DNA of 64,000 bases. Source: Paracoccus sediminilitoris (lineage in GTDB: Bacteria > Pseudomonadota > Alphaproteobacteria > Rhodobacterales > Rhodobacteraceae). Numbering within the stretch: position 1 is the first letter of the stretch; the number at the start of each line of letters is the position of its first letter. The stretch is taken from NCBI RefSeq assembly GCF_003259195.1, contig NZ_QJPK01000011.1, forward strand, positions 1 through 64,000. The letters run 5' to 3'. Below are positions 32,916 through 42,775 of the stretch, in pieces. Under the pieces are notes generated by a model. The model saw only the letters and a list, made by a program, of their open reading frames with translations, did not search any database and was not told the origin of the DNA. The translations under genes and the position numbers were made by a program.

Positions 32916-34357
32916 GCGGTCAGGATCGCCGGATAGGCGGCCCGAAAGCCCTGATAGGCATCGTCGAAGGCCCCGCGCAGGGCGGGGTCGGGCGCCACGC
33001 GGTCGGTGATCTGCGGGGGCGTCATCACCTGCGCCACATCGCCCGCGCCCGATGCGACCATCGCCAGCCGGGCCGCCCCCAGGGCCGCGCCGAATTCCCC
33101 GCCCGCGGGCAGGTCCAGCGTGACATCCAGCGCGGTCGCGATCACCTGCAACCAGTAACGCGACCGTGCGCCGCCGCCGATCGCCATCAGGCTGTCGGGA
33201 CGGGCGCCCGTGGCGCGCAGGGCCTCGAGGCTGTCGCGCAGGCCGAAGGCCACACCCTCCAGCACGGCGCGGGTCATGTCGTCGCGGTCGGTGGCCAAAG
33301 CCAGGCCGGTAAAGCTGCCCCTGATGCGCGGATCATTGTGGGGCGTCCTTTCGCCCGACAGATAGGGCAGGAATCGCACCGGGCCCGGCGCCCGCAGATC
33401 GCCCAGTCCGGCGGTCAGGTCGGCCGGCGTCGCGCCGGTGATGCGGGCCAGCCAGTTCAGGCAATCGGTGGCCGATAGCATGACGCCCATCTGGTACCAG
33501 GTGTCCGGAACCGCGTGGCAGAAGCTGTGCAGCGCGGTTTCGGGCGCGGGGCGATAGCCGTCGCGGGCCATCAGCAACACCCCCGAAGTGCCAAGCGACA
33601 CGAACCCCGCGCCTTCGGTCATGGCCCCGATCCCGCAGGCGGCGGCGGCATTGTCGCCCGCGCCGCCTGCCACCGTCACGGGGTTGCGCAGTCCCCATTC
33701 GGCGGCAAGCTCTGCGCGCAGCTGGCCGGCGGGTTCGCTGCCCTCGACCAGACGGGGCATCTCGGTGCGGTCCAGGCCCGTACGGCCCAGCAGGTCGTCC
33801 GACCAGTCGCGCGCGGCCGTGTCCAGCCAGCTGGTGCCCGAGGCGTCCGACAGATCACCGACATGGTCCCCTGTCAGCCACAGGTTCAGATAAGCGGCCG
33901 GCAGCAGCACATGGGCAACCTTGGCGCGCAATTCGGGTTCCTGGGCGGCCATCCAGTCCAGCTTGGGCGCGGTAAAGCCTGGAAAGACGATGTTGCCGGT
34001 CAGGGCGCGAAACTCGGGCTGCGCGTCTAGCGATGCAGCTTGGACGTGGCTGCGCGTGTCGTTCCACAGAATGCAGGGCCGCAGCACCTGATCATCGGCC
34101 CCCAGAACCGTGGCCCCGTGCATGTGACCCGCGACCGCGATGCCGCGCAGGTCGCTGAATTCGGGGTGACGGTCGCGCAATTGGCCGACCGCGTCGCGAA
34201 AGGCCGTGATCCAATCCGCAGGGTCCTGTTCTGACCAGCCAGGATGGGGGTTGCGCGCGTGGTAATGGCTTTCGGCCGCGCCCACGGGCTGGCCGTCATC
34301 ACCGACCAGCAGGGCCCGCAGTCCGGATGTGCCCAGATCGATTCCAAGATAGCTCAT
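32906..34357 (-). CDS. xylB: Xylulokinase
   Basis: 483 residues of the FGGY carbohydrate kinase family. MSYLGIDLGTSGLRALLV is the N-terminal phosphate loop. HMHGATVLG and the central ILWNDTRS region follow, and GGGARSRYWLQVIATAL is near residue 400. It phosphorylates D-xylulose to enter the pentose phosphate pathway. GGGGGGA upstream supports this ATG. No xylose isomerase or sugar ABC genes are adjacent; the polyol dehydrogenase at the right end could supply a ketose. Other FGGY substrates cannot be excluded. Confidence 0.88.
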   Translation of the reverse strand: MSYLGIDLGTSGLRALLVGDDGQPVGAAESHYHARNPHPGWSEQDPADWITAFRDAVGQLRDRHPEFSDLRGIAVAGHMHGATVLGADDQVLRPCILWNDTRSHVQAASLDAQPEFRALTGNIVFPGFTAPKLDWMAAQEPELRAKVAHVLLPAAYLNLWLTGDHVGDLSDASGTSWLDTAARDWSDDLLGRTGLDRTEMPRLVEGSEPAGQLRAELAAEWGLRNPVTVAGGAGDNAAAACGIGAMTEGAGFVSLGTSGVLLMARDGYRPAPETALHSFCHAVPDTWYQMGVMLSATDCLNWLARITGATPADLTAGLGDLRAPGPVRFLPYLSGERTPHNDPRIRGSFTGLALATDRDDMTRAVLEGVAFGLRDSLEALRATGARPDSLMAIGGGARSRYWLQVIATALDVTLDLPAGGEFGAALGAARLAMVASGAGDVAQVMTPPQITDRVAPDPALRGAFDDAYQGFRAAYPAILTAQR

Positions 34358-34470
34358 GTCGTCATTCCCCCCAGATCGACCTTTGTGCCGTTTGTGGCCC
34401 AGCACCTGCCCCGCGTCAAACCGGGTGGGCGATATTTTCCGACAAAGGGAAAAAACTGCACCGCCGCGCG

Positions 34471-36318
34471 TCAGAAATCGCCGTCCACTTGGGATGCGCC
34501 GCGGGCGCGCAGCTGGGCGGTCTGTTCCTCCATCAGCTCGCGCGCGCGTTTCAGATAGGCGGCGTTGTGCTGGGGCGGGGTGTCGGGGTCGTGCAGCTCG
34601 GCCAGTTCACGGATGGTGCGCTGGTTGTGCGCGACAAAGCTGCGGGCGGTCTGTTCGGCCTGATCCTTGGGGACGCCAAGCGCCTCATAGACGGAACGGC
34701 CCGCGCGCACGGCGCTGTCGAACGTCTCGCGGATGACATCGCGGCATCCTGCGGCCCACAACTCATAGACATGGCTCTGGTCGCGGGCGCGGGCGGTGAT
34801 GTGGACATGGGGATAGGTTTGGCGGACATAGCGGACCATCTCGGTCACCTGGTCGCGGTTGTCGATGGCGATGACCAGCACGGTCGCCGTTTCCAACCCT
34901 GCCGCGCGCAGCAGGTCGGGACGGGTGGCGTCGCCGTAAAAGGCCCGCACCCCGAAGGCGCGCAGCATTTCCAGCTGGGCCGAGGAATGGTCCAGCACCG
35001 TCGTTTCATGGCCCGCGCTCAGCAGCATGCGGTTGATGATGCCGCCGAAACGCCCGTGCCCGGCGATGATGATATGGCTGGGCGCGGTGATCCGGTCGGC
35101 CTCGGTAGGTTCGGCAAAGCGGTATCGGGGCAGGATGACCCGGTCATAGAGGATGAACATCAGCGGCGTCAGCATCATCGACAGCGTCACGATCAGCGTC
35201 AGGCGCGGCGCGATGGAGTCGGGCAGGACCGCGTTGGCCGTCGCGAAGGAGATCAGGACGAAGCCGAATTCCCCCGCCTGCGCCAGCCCGATGCCGAACA
35301 GCCAGCCCTGTTCGTCACGCACCCCGAAAAGCCGCGCCAAGGCCAGCAGCACCGCCGCTTTGACGGCCATGACGCCAAGTGCCAGCCCGATGATGACCAG
35401 GGGTTCGCGGGCCAGCAGGCCGAAATCGATGGCCGCGCCGACGGTCATGAAGAACAGCCCCAGCAGCAGCCCGCGGAAGGGGTCGATATCGCTTTCCAAT
35501 TCGTGCCGGTATTCGCTGTTGGCCAGCACCACCCCGGCCAGGAAGGTGCCAAGCGCCGGCGACAGGCCGACCAGCGACATCAGAAGTGCCGTGCCGATCA
35601 CGAAGGTCAGGGCGGCGGCAATGAAGATCTCGCGCAGGTTGGCCTGGGCGATGAAGCGGAAGGCGGGGCGCGTCAGGTAGGTGCCGCCCAGGATCACCAG
35701 GCCGATGGCCAGCAGCGTGACGATGCCGGTTTGCCACCCCTCCAGCCCCGCGACCAGCGAGATGCCGCCCTCGTGACCCGCATCCGGCGCATGATCGCCG
35801 CCACCGGAAACCGCCAGCAGCGGCAGCAGGGCCAGCATCGGGATGACGGCGATGTCCTGGAACAGCAGCACCGAAAACCCCGCCTGCCCGCCATCGCTTT
35901 TCATCAGCCCCTTTTCGGTCAGCGTCTGCAGCACGATCGCGGTCGATGACAGCGCAAAGATCAGCCCGACCGCCAGCGCCGTGGGCCAAGCCAGCCCCAG
36001 AAGGATCCCGGCCCCCGCGATCAGGCCGGCGCTGAGCGTGACCTGCAGCCCGCCCAGACCCAGCAGGCGCATCCGCATGTCCCACAGCAGCTTCGGCTCC
36101 AGTTCCAGCCCGACCAGGAACAGCATCATCACGACGCCGAATTCCGCGAAATGCTGGATCGACAGGACGTCCACATTCAGCCCCGCCAAGACCGGGCTGA
36201 GGATGATCCCCGCGATCAGGTAACCCAGCACCGATCCGAGCCCAAGCCGCGACGCGATGGGCACCGACACCACGCCCGCGATCAGGAACAGGAAGGCCAG
36301 AAGCAGCACGTCCGTCAT
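34471..36318 (-). CDS. Kef-type monovalent cation:proton antiporter with RCK domain
   Basis: 615 residues: a CPA2 Na/H-exchanger membrane part (about 12 helices, residues 1-390, with LFQDIAVIP and LVGLSPALGTFLAG), then a TrkA-N/RCK nucleotide-binding domain starting HIIIAGHGRFGGIINRML and ending near 540. It exports K+ or Na+ in exchange for protons. It resembles KefB/KefC, but no KefF/KefG ancillary gene is near, so glutathione gating is not supported. Confidence 0.9.
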   Translation of the reverse strand: MTDVLLLAFLFLIAGVVSVPIASRLGLGSVLGYLIAGIILSPVLAGLNVDVLSIQHFAEFGVVMMLFLVGLELEPKLLWDMRMRLLGLGGLQVTLSAGLIAGAGILLGLAWPTALAVGLIFALSSTAIVLQTLTEKGLMKSDGGQAGFSVLLFQDIAVIPMLALLPLLAVSGGGDHAPDAGHEGGISLVAGLEGWQTGIVTLLAIGLVILGGTYLTRPAFRFIAQANLREIFIAAALTFVIGTALLMSLVGLSPALGTFLAGVVLANSEYRHELESDIDPFRGLLLGLFFMTVGAAIDFGLLAREPLVIIGLALGVMAVKAAVLLALARLFGVRDEQGWLFGIGLAQAGEFGFVLISFATANAVLPDSIAPRLTLIVTLSMMLTPLMFILYDRVILPRYRFAEPTEADRITAPSHIIIAGHGRFGGIINRMLLSAGHETTVLDHSSAQLEMLRAFGVRAFYGDATRPDLLRAAGLETATVLVIAIDNRDQVTEMVRYVRQTYPHVHITARARDQSHVYELWAAGCRDVIRETFDSAVRAGRSVYEALGVPKDQAEQTARSFVAHNQRTIRELAELHDPDTPPQHNAAYLKRARELMEEQTAQLRARGASQVDGDF

Positions 36319-36332
36319 GGGTCAGGCCTTTG

Positions 36333-39300
36333 TCAGCGGGGCAGGTCTTGGGACAATCGGCCCGGGCCGCGGCGATTGTCCAGCCCCTTGCGGCTCTGGC
36401 GCGCCTCTTTGCGCCTGCGCCGCCATGCGCCTGCGCGTTCGGCCAGCATCAGCATGGCGGGCGTCACGATCAGCGTCAGGGCGGTGGCCACCATCAGCCC
36501 CCCTGCGATCGCGGCGCTGAGTTCCGTCCACCATTGTGTCGAGGGCGCGCCATAGATGATCTCGCGCCGGAAGAAATCGATGCTGACGCCGATGACCATG
36601 GGCATCAGACCAAGGGCCGTCGTGACCGATGTCAGCATGACGGGGCGCAGGCGTTGGGCGCCGGTGCGCAATGCGGCCTCGGGCGGGGACATGCCCGTCT
36701 TGCGCAGGTCGTTATAGGTGTCGATCAACACGATGTTGTTGTTCACCACGATCCCCGCCAGCGCGATGACCCCGATGCCGCCCATGACGATACCGAAGGG
36801 TCGCCCGGTGATCAGCAGGCCCAGCAGCACCCCAGCCACCGAAAAGATGATCGCCGTCATGACGACGAAGGCCTGGAAGAAGCTGTTGAACTGCACCACC
36901 AGGATCACGATCATCATGCCGATGGCCGCCGCGAAGGCCCCCACCAGAAAGATCATCGCGTCCTGCTGATCCTCGGCCTCGCCGGCAAAGGACCAAGTGA
37001 CGCCATCGGGCAGGTCCATCTGCGTCAGCGCCGTGCGCAGGGCCACAATCTGATCGTTCACCAGCAGGCCCGGCGCGACATTGGCGGCGATGGTCGTCAC
37101 GCGCCGTTCATCGACCCGCTTGATGGTGCCGCTGCGCGGGGCGGGGCTGAAGGTGACGAAATTGGTGACCGGCACCAGCCCCGAGCTGGTCGGCACGCGC
37201 AGGCTTTCCAGTTCCGCCAGCGTGCGGTCGCCCGCCGGGAAACGGACGCGGATGTCGACGGTGCCCTCGGCATCGTCGGGACGGTATTCGGCCACCGTGA
37301 TGCCTTGGGTCAGCAGTTGAACGGCCTGGCCCAGCAGGGCGACGTCGGCGCCAAAGCGCGCGGCCTCGGACCGATCCAGCGTGATCGCCCATTCGACGCC
37401 GGGCAGGGGGCGCGTGTCGGTGACGTCGGTGAAGCCGCCGATCCGGTCCATGCGGTCGCGGATGGCGGTGACCGCCTGCGCCTGCAGGTCGCGGTCGCGC
37501 GCGGCGATCTCCAGGCTGATGGGCTTGCCTGCGGCGGGGCCGCCCGATTGTGTCTGGACCTGGACGTCGATGCCGGGGATCTGCGCCATGTCGCGCCGGA
37601 TGCGGTCGGCGATCTGTTCGGCGGGAGGGCGGGTGTCCCATTCGGTCAGTTCCAGCTGGATGGTGCCGATGACCTCCTCATCGGCCTGCTGGCTGGATCC
37701 GCTGCGCGCATAGACGCTGTGGATGGCGTCATAGGACAGCAGGCGGTCCTCGACCCGCCTGACCAGGGCGTCCTTTTCATAGATCGAGAAATTGTCGCGC
37801 GCCCGCACCTCGACCTGCGCGAAATCGGGTTCGATCGAGGGAAAGAAGTTGATGCCGTTGCCGAACTGCCCGTAGGCCAGAAACGCACCCACCAGCAGCA
37901 TCACCGAAAACGCCAGCGTCCGCCCCGGACGCAGGATGGCCCATTCCAGTGCGCGGACATAGGCCCCCGCGGCCCCCGTCATGTCGCGCGGATCGCCGGT
38001 TTCGGCGGCGGTGATCTGGCGCTTCTGGCGGGCCGATTGCGGCTGGCGGCGGCCGATGACGCCGCCCACGGCGGGGATGAAGATCAGCGCCATGAAAAGC
38101 GATGCCGTCAGGGTCAGGATCACGGTGATGGGCAGGAACTTCATGAATTCGCCCACCGTCCCCGACCAGAACAGCAGCGGAAAGAACACGCTGAGCGTCG
38201 TCGCGGTGGATGCGATGATGGGCCAGGACATGCGCTTGGCGGCGCGGGCATAGGCGGCCTTGGGCGACAGGCCCTCGTGCAGCAGCCGGTCGGCCAGTTC
38301 CACCGTGACGATCGCGCCGTCGACCAGCATTCCCACCACCAGGATCAGGCTGAACAGCACCACGATGTTCATGGTCAGCCCCATGAAGTAAAGCGCCGAG
38401 ACCCCCGCAAGGAAAGCCCCCGGAATGGCGAGGCCCACCAGGATCGAGGATCGCAGCCCAAGCGCCCAGACAATCACGATCATCACCAGCAGCACGGCGG
38501 CGATGACGTTGGATTCCAGGTCCGACAGCATGGTCTGGACCTGTTCGCTTTCGTCCTGCATGTCGTTGATGCGCACGCTGTCGGGCCATTCGGCCTGCGC
38601 GGCTTCGATTTCGGTGCGGATGGCGGCGACGGTTTCGATGATGTTCGCACCGACGCGCTTCTTGATTTCCAGCGCCAGGGCGGGCTGGCCGTTGATGCGG
38701 GCAAAACCCGACGGATCCTCATAGGTGCGCCTGACGGTGGCCACATCGGCAAAGGTCACGACCGTGTCGCCACGCACCTTGACGGGCAGTTCCATCAGAT
38801 CGGTCAGGTCCTCGATCAGGCCGGGCACCTTCAGCACGATGCGGCCCGCGCCGTTTTCGATGGCGCCCGCCGCGATCAGGCGGTTGTTGCGGTTGATCTG
38901 GCCGATCAGTTCGTCGAACGAGATGTCATAGGTCTCGAAGACGGTGGGGTCGATCAGCACTTCCAACAGCTCGACCCTTTCGCCGCCGATATCGACCTCG
39001 AGGACGCCGGGAACGCCTTCCAGCCGGTCCTTCAGATCATCGGCCAGCGCGTTCAGCGTGCGTTCGGGGACGGGGCCGGACAGGATGGTGGTCAGGATCG
39101 GGAAGAGGGCGGTGTTGATTTCCGTGACGACGGGATCGGTCGCATCTTCGGGCAGTTCGTTGCTGGCGCGGTCGACGGCCTCGCGGACCTTGTCCAAGGC
39201 CGCATCGGCATCGAAGCCCGGCTCGAATTCCAATTGTACGCTGGCATAGCCTTCGGCGGCGGTGGCAGTGATCCCTTCAAGCCCGGTCAGGGCCGAGAGT

Positions 39301-39512
39301 TCGGTTTCCAGCGGTTCCACCAGCAGGCGTTCGGCATCCTCGGGGGCGATGCCCTCCAACGAGGTCGAGACATAGACGGTGGGGATCGGGATCTCGGGCG
39401 AGCTTTCCTTGGGGATCGCCACATAGGTCAGCGCGCCGACCGCCAGGATCAGCACCAGAGCCATGACGACCACCCGCGCGCGGTCGAAGGCGGCGTCGAT
39501 CAACCCGTTCAT
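36333..39512 (-). CDS. RND-family efflux transporter permease
   Basis: 1059 residues. One helix at the N-terminus (VVVMALVLILAVGALTYVAIP) is followed by a large periplasmic loop, a block of about five helices near 330-470 (GLRSSILVGLAIPGAFLAGVSAL, VVGMLVDGAIVTVELADRLL), a second loop, and a final helix block. This is the AcrB/MdtB hydrophobic-amphiphilic type; the substrate is unknown. It pairs with the membrane-fusion gene overlapping its start by ATGA. No outer-membrane channel is adjacent. The basic tail is short. Confidence 0.92.
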   Translation of the reverse strand: MNGLIDAAFDRARVVVMALVLILAVGALTYVAIPKESSPEIPIPTVYVSTSLEGIAPEDAERLLVEPLETELSALTGLEGITATAAEGYASVQLEFEPGFDADAALDKVREAVDRASNELPEDATDPVVTEINTALFPILTTILSGPVPERTLNALADDLKDRLEGVPGVLEVDIGGERVELLEVLIDPTVFETYDISFDELIGQINRNNRLIAAGAIENGAGRIVLKVPGLIEDLTDLMELPVKVRGDTVVTFADVATVRRTYEDPSGFARINGQPALALEIKKRVGANIIETVAAIRTEIEAAQAEWPDSVRINDMQDESEQVQTMLSDLESNVIAAVLLVMIVIVWALGLRSSILVGLAIPGAFLAGVSALYFMGLTMNIVVLFSLILVVGMLVDGAIVTVELADRLLHEGLSPKAAYARAAKRMSWPIIASTATTLSVFFPLLFWSGTVGEFMKFLPITVILTLTASLFMALIFIPAVGGVIGRRQPQSARQKRQITAAETGDPRDMTGAAGAYVRALEWAILRPGRTLAFSVMLLVGAFLAYGQFGNGINFFPSIEPDFAQVEVRARDNFSIYEKDALVRRVEDRLLSYDAIHSVYARSGSSQQADEEVIGTIQLELTEWDTRPPAEQIADRIRRDMAQIPGIDVQVQTQSGGPAAGKPISLEIAARDRDLQAQAVTAIRDRMDRIGGFTDVTDTRPLPGVEWAITLDRSEAARFGADVALLGQAVQLLTQGITVAEYRPDDAEGTVDIRVRFPAGDRTLAELESLRVPTSSGLVPVTNFVTFSPAPRSGTIKRVDERRVTTIAANVAPGLLVNDQIVALRTALTQMDLPDGVTWSFAGEAEDQQDAMIFLVGAFAAAIGMMIVILVVQFNSFFQAFVVMTAIIFSVAGVLLGLLITGRPFGIVMGGIGVIALAGIVVNNNIVLIDTYNDLRKTGMSPPEAALRTGAQRLRPVMLTSVTTALGLMPMVIGVSIDFFRREIIYGAPSTQWWTELSAAIAGGLMVATALTLIVTPAMLMLAERAGAWRRRRKEARQSRKGLDNRRGPGRLSQDLPR

Positions 39513-40642
39513 CCGGCGTCCCCTTCGGCGTCCTCGGGGGTGGGCACGACCGGTTCGCCGGCGCTGACGAAGCCCTGCCCGATGGTGATGATCCGCGCCT
39601 GTTCCGGCAGGCCGCTGACCCAGACCCCGTCGGTCTGCGCCTGTTCGACCACCACCGGATGAAACGCCACCGTGTCGTCATCCTGAACCGTCTTGACGCC
39701 CAGCTGCCCATCCGTCCCAAGCGACAGGATCGCCGGAGAGATGAAATGCGCCGACATCTGGCCCGTGGGGATCGTCACCGTCACCGACAGCCCCGAGGCG
39801 ATCCTGCCATCGGGGTTCGGGACGCGGATCTCGGCGCGGAAGGTACGGGTTTCGGTGACGGCATCCTTGCTGACATATTCGACGGTTCCTTCGATTTCCT
39901 GCCCGGTGATGAACCGGACCGTCGCGCTGCCGCCTTCGCGGATGCGCGACAGGGCCTGCTGGGGAACCTGGATGACGATCTTGAGCGGGTCGATGTCCAG
40001 CATCGTGCCGATCTCGGTCCCGGCGGGGACATAGGCGCCTTCCTCCAGGTCCAGCGCGTCAAGCCGTCCGTCGAAGGGCGCGCGGATGACGGCGGCATCG
40101 ATCCCTTCTTCGGCCCGCGTCAGTTCCGATTGCGCCCGCGCCAGCGCCGCTCGCGCCTGCGACACGCGGTCGGTGGTGGCCACCCCGCGTTCCAGCAGCG
40201 TCTCGGCATTGTCGAAATCGCGCTGCGCGGCCGCCAGTTCCTGCCGGGCGCGATCCACGTCGGCCTCCTGCTCGCGGGTGCCAAGGCGGGCGATGATGTC
40301 GCCTTGCGCCAGGTATTTCCCACGGCGCGCCGACAGCACCGCGACGTCGCCGTCGATTTCGGCCCGCAGGATCGACCGGCGGTCGGGCTGTGCCTGGCCT
40401 TCGGCGGTGAAGACCTGGGTCACGTCCTCGGCGCGGCTGTCGCGCACGGCCACGGTGATCGCCTCGACCCGGTCCACGGGGGCATCGGTCTCCTGCGGCG
40501 GGGCGGGCAGGATAAAGCCGCTGCCCATCCACGCCGTCAGCACCAGCGCCAGGATGCCCGCCACCCATTTGGACCGCGACGCCCCCTTTTCATCCGCGAA
40601 ATGCAGGGGCTGGGGGGAATGGGGATCACGAAGTTCGTTCAT
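39509..40642 (-). CDS. RND efflux membrane-fusion (adaptor) protein
   Basis: 377 residues. An N-terminal anchor helix (WVAGILALVLTAWMGSGFIL), a lipoyl/barrel-sandwich domain split by a coiled-coil hairpin (VDRARQELAAAQRDFDNAETLLERGVATTDRVSQARAAL, about residues 125-180), then beta-barrel and membrane-proximal domains. It connects the RND pump to an outer-membrane channel encoded elsewhere. It lacks a lipoprotein cysteine at the start. Confidence 0.9.
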   Translation of the reverse strand: MNELRDPHSPQPLHFADEKGASRSKWVAGILALVLTAWMGSGFILPAPPQETDAPVDRVEAITVAVRDSRAEDVTQVFTAEGQAQPDRRSILRAEIDGDVAVLSARRGKYLAQGDIIARLGTREQEADVDRARQELAAAQRDFDNAETLLERGVATTDRVSQARAALARAQSELTRAEEGIDAAVIRAPFDGRLDALDLEEGAYVPAGTEIGTMLDIDPLKIVIQVPQQALSRIREGGSATVRFITGQEIEGTVEYVSKDAVTETRTFRAEIRVPNPDGRIASGLSVTVTIPTGQMSAHFISPAILSLGTDGQLGVKTVQDDDTVAFHPVVVEQAQTDGVWVSGLPEQARIITIGQGFVSAGEPVVPTPEDAEGDAG

Positions 40643-40867
40643 CGGTCACTGGGTCCTTGGGGCGGCTGCGGGCGCGCGCATGGGCGACGGTCTTGGGCAA
40701 GGGTGCCGCGTGCCACCTTGCGACATTCCGCCCCTGCGGCCAAGCGCGCAAGGCCCGACGATCCCGACCTTGCGCCAATAGGTCGCGATGGGCGGGTTGG
40801 CGCACGGAACGATGGGCGCTGGTGTCGGTTGGGTCGGGTAGCGACCATTGCGGGAAAGGACCCCGGC

Positions 40868-41341
40868 ATGAGCGATCCGATATTCTTTGACAACTGGTCC
40901 GGGCTTTGGCGCGTGCTGATCGTGGGCATCTTCGCCTATGTCGGGCTGGTAGTGATGCTGCGCGTGTCGGGCAAACGCACCCTCAGCAAGATGAACGCCT
41001 TCGACCTGGTAGTGACGGTGGCCTTGGGGTCCACCTTGGCGACAGTCCTTCTCAGTGACAGCGTCGCCTTGGCCGAGGGAATGGTGGCCTTGGCGCTGCT
41101 GATCTGCATGCAATACCTGATCACAGTGGTCTCGGTTCGGTCGCAGCGCTTCCGCGACCTGATCAAGTCGGAACCCTCTCTGCTGGTCCATCGCGGCCAA
41201 TACCTCGAGGCAACCATGCGCCGTCAACGCATATCCCCCGAGGAGGTCCGGTCCGCCCTGCGCCAGGCGGGCCATGACGACGAGGCTTGGGTTCAGGCGG
41301 TGGTTCTGGAAACCGACGGATCGCTCTCTGTCGTGGCATGA
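40868..41341 (+). CDS. DUF421/YetF-family membrane protein
   Basis: 157 residues with three membrane helices at the N-terminus (IVGIFAYVGLVVMLRVSGKRTLSKMNAFDLVVTVALGS is the family hallmark) and a cytoplasmic beta-domain (LLVHRGQYLEATMRRQRISPEEVRSALRQ). The role of the family is poorly known. It stands alone, divergent from the efflux genes, and its last 49 nt overlap the amidase gene on the other strand. Confidence 0.85.
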   Translation: MSDPIFFDNWSGLWRVLIVGIFAYVGLVVMLRVSGKRTLSKMNAFDLVVTVALGSTLATVLLSDSVALAEGMVALALLICMQYLITVVSVRSQRFRDLIKSEPSLLVHRGQYLEATMRRQRISPEEVRSALRQAGHDDEAWVQAVVLETDGSLSVVA

Positions 41342-42747
41342 CCGTCATGGCGCGGCCAGCCCGTGACGGGACCGCGCCATGCCTCGAAGGCGCGGGCAAG
41401 GGCCATCACCCTCAGGTCGTGGAACCGAGGCGCGACGATCTGAAGCCCGATGGGAATCCCGGTCGTCGACAGGCCGCAATGGATCGAACAGGCAGGCTGT
41501 TCGCCCATGTTCCACGGCACGGTAAAACAGATATGTTCAAAGGGTCGCGCGGGATCGTTCGTCGGTGAGGCCTGATCCGCCGGATAGGAAATGTCGGGGT
41601 TGACCGGCGACAGGATCGCATCGACCTGTTGAAAGGCCTGCGCCGTGGCGCGCCGCATCGCAAAGATCTGGTCAAAGCCTCGGGCTACCTGCTGGGGCGT
41701 CGCCAGCGCCCCTTTTGCCGCCCAATCATGGATATAGGGTAGGATCACCGCGCGCCTGTCCTCTGGCAAAGCCTCGATCATCGACCAGAACCGCGCACGC
41801 CAGGCATGGTCCAACCCGTCCAGCATCTGCCGGGTCAGCACCGGGGCGATCGGGATGACCGTCGCGCCGTGATCCTGGAACAGGCTGGCGGCGCGGCTGA
41901 CGGCTTGGACGACCTGCGGATCGGGTGCATTGCCGCAGCCCGCATCCAGCATCAGCCCGATGCGCATTCCGCGAATGTCCGCGGGCGGGACATCCCAGTC
42001 CAGCGCCTGATAGGGCAGGGCCGTCGCATCGCGCCAGTCGGGGCGGGTGATCGTGTGCATCAGCAGCGCCGCATCATCGACGGTGGGCGTCATCGGTCCG
42101 GCGCAGCGCCCGGTATAGTAAGGATCGATCGGCACCCGCCCCTGCGTCGGTTTGAACCCGAACAGCCCTGTCCACCCTGCCGGCAGGCGGACCGATCCGC
42201 CGATATCGGTGCCCACATGCAGCGGTCCATAGCCCGCGGCCCCGGCCGCCGCCGCCCCGGCGCTGGACCCGCCGGGGTTCTGCGAAAGGTCCCAGGGGTT
42301 ACGCGTCAGAGGGTGAAAGGACGACAGGCCCGAAGACAGCATGCCGTAATCGGGGCAGGTCGTCTTGGCAAAGATGATGGCGCCGTCCTCGTGCAGGCGG
42401 GCGGCGGTGGGGGCGTTTTCGGGGGCGGGAACCAGGTCGATGGCGGCGGTTCCCATGGGCACCGGGTCGCCCTTGGTAGCAATCAGTTCCTTGACCGTCA
42501 CGGGCATCCCGTCCAGCGGCCCCATCGGCGCGCCCTTGGCATAGCGCTCCTGCGCCGCCCGTGCCTGTTGCAGGGCGCGTTCGGGGCGGAACAGGTACAG
42601 CGCGCCCACCTTCTGCTCCGACGCCTCGACCCGCGCGATCAGGGCCGTCATATAATCGACCGGCGACAGGCTGCGGTTGCGGAAATCGGTCAGGATGCTG
42701 CGGGCGGGGCGGTCCAGCATGTCGGATTGCCTGGTGAATAGGGGCAT
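41293..42747 (-). CDS. Amidase (amidase-signature family)
   Basis: 484 residues. The Ser-cisSer-Lys hydrolase signature is present: Lys in DGMPVTVKELIATKG (about residue 89), and PGGSSAGAAAAGAAGYGPLHVGTDIGGSVRLPAG (about 160-190) with both serines. It hydrolyses an amide bond; the substrate is not readable. It is the last gene in an ABC importer operon, suggesting it processes the imported amide or peptide. The C-terminal ~16 codons lie opposite the DUF421 gene's end. Confidence 0.88.
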   Translation of the reverse strand: MPLFTRQSDMLDRPARSILTDFRNRSLSPVDYMTALIARVEASEQKVGALYLFRPERALQQARAAQERYAKGAPMGPLDGMPVTVKELIATKGDPVPMGTAAIDLVPAPENAPTAARLHEDGAIIFAKTTCPDYGMLSSGLSSFHPLTRNPWDLSQNPGGSSAGAAAAGAAGYGPLHVGTDIGGSVRLPAGWTGLFGFKPTQGRVPIDPYYTGRCAGPMTPTVDDAALLMHTITRPDWRDATALPYQALDWDVPPADIRGMRIGLMLDAGCGNAPDPQVVQAVSRAASLFQDHGATVIPIAPVLTRQMLDGLDHAWRARFWSMIEALPEDRRAVILPYIHDWAAKGALATPQQVARGFDQIFAMRRATAQAFQQVDAILSPVNPDISYPADQASPTNDPARPFEHICFTVPWNMGEQPACSIHCGLSTTGIPIGLQIVAPRFHDLRVMALARAFEAWRGPVTGWPRHDGHATTESDPSVSRTTA

Positions 42748-42775
42748 GGGACTGACCTTTCCGGGTTGACGGAGT

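Noticed and set aside
36330..39662. A 1110-codon open frame on the plus strand opposite the RND permease
   Set aside because: It mirrors the RND gene in GC-rich DNA, has low-complexity Gly/Arg/His/Asp-rich translation and no recognisable domain. The opposite strand encodes a clear RND protein.
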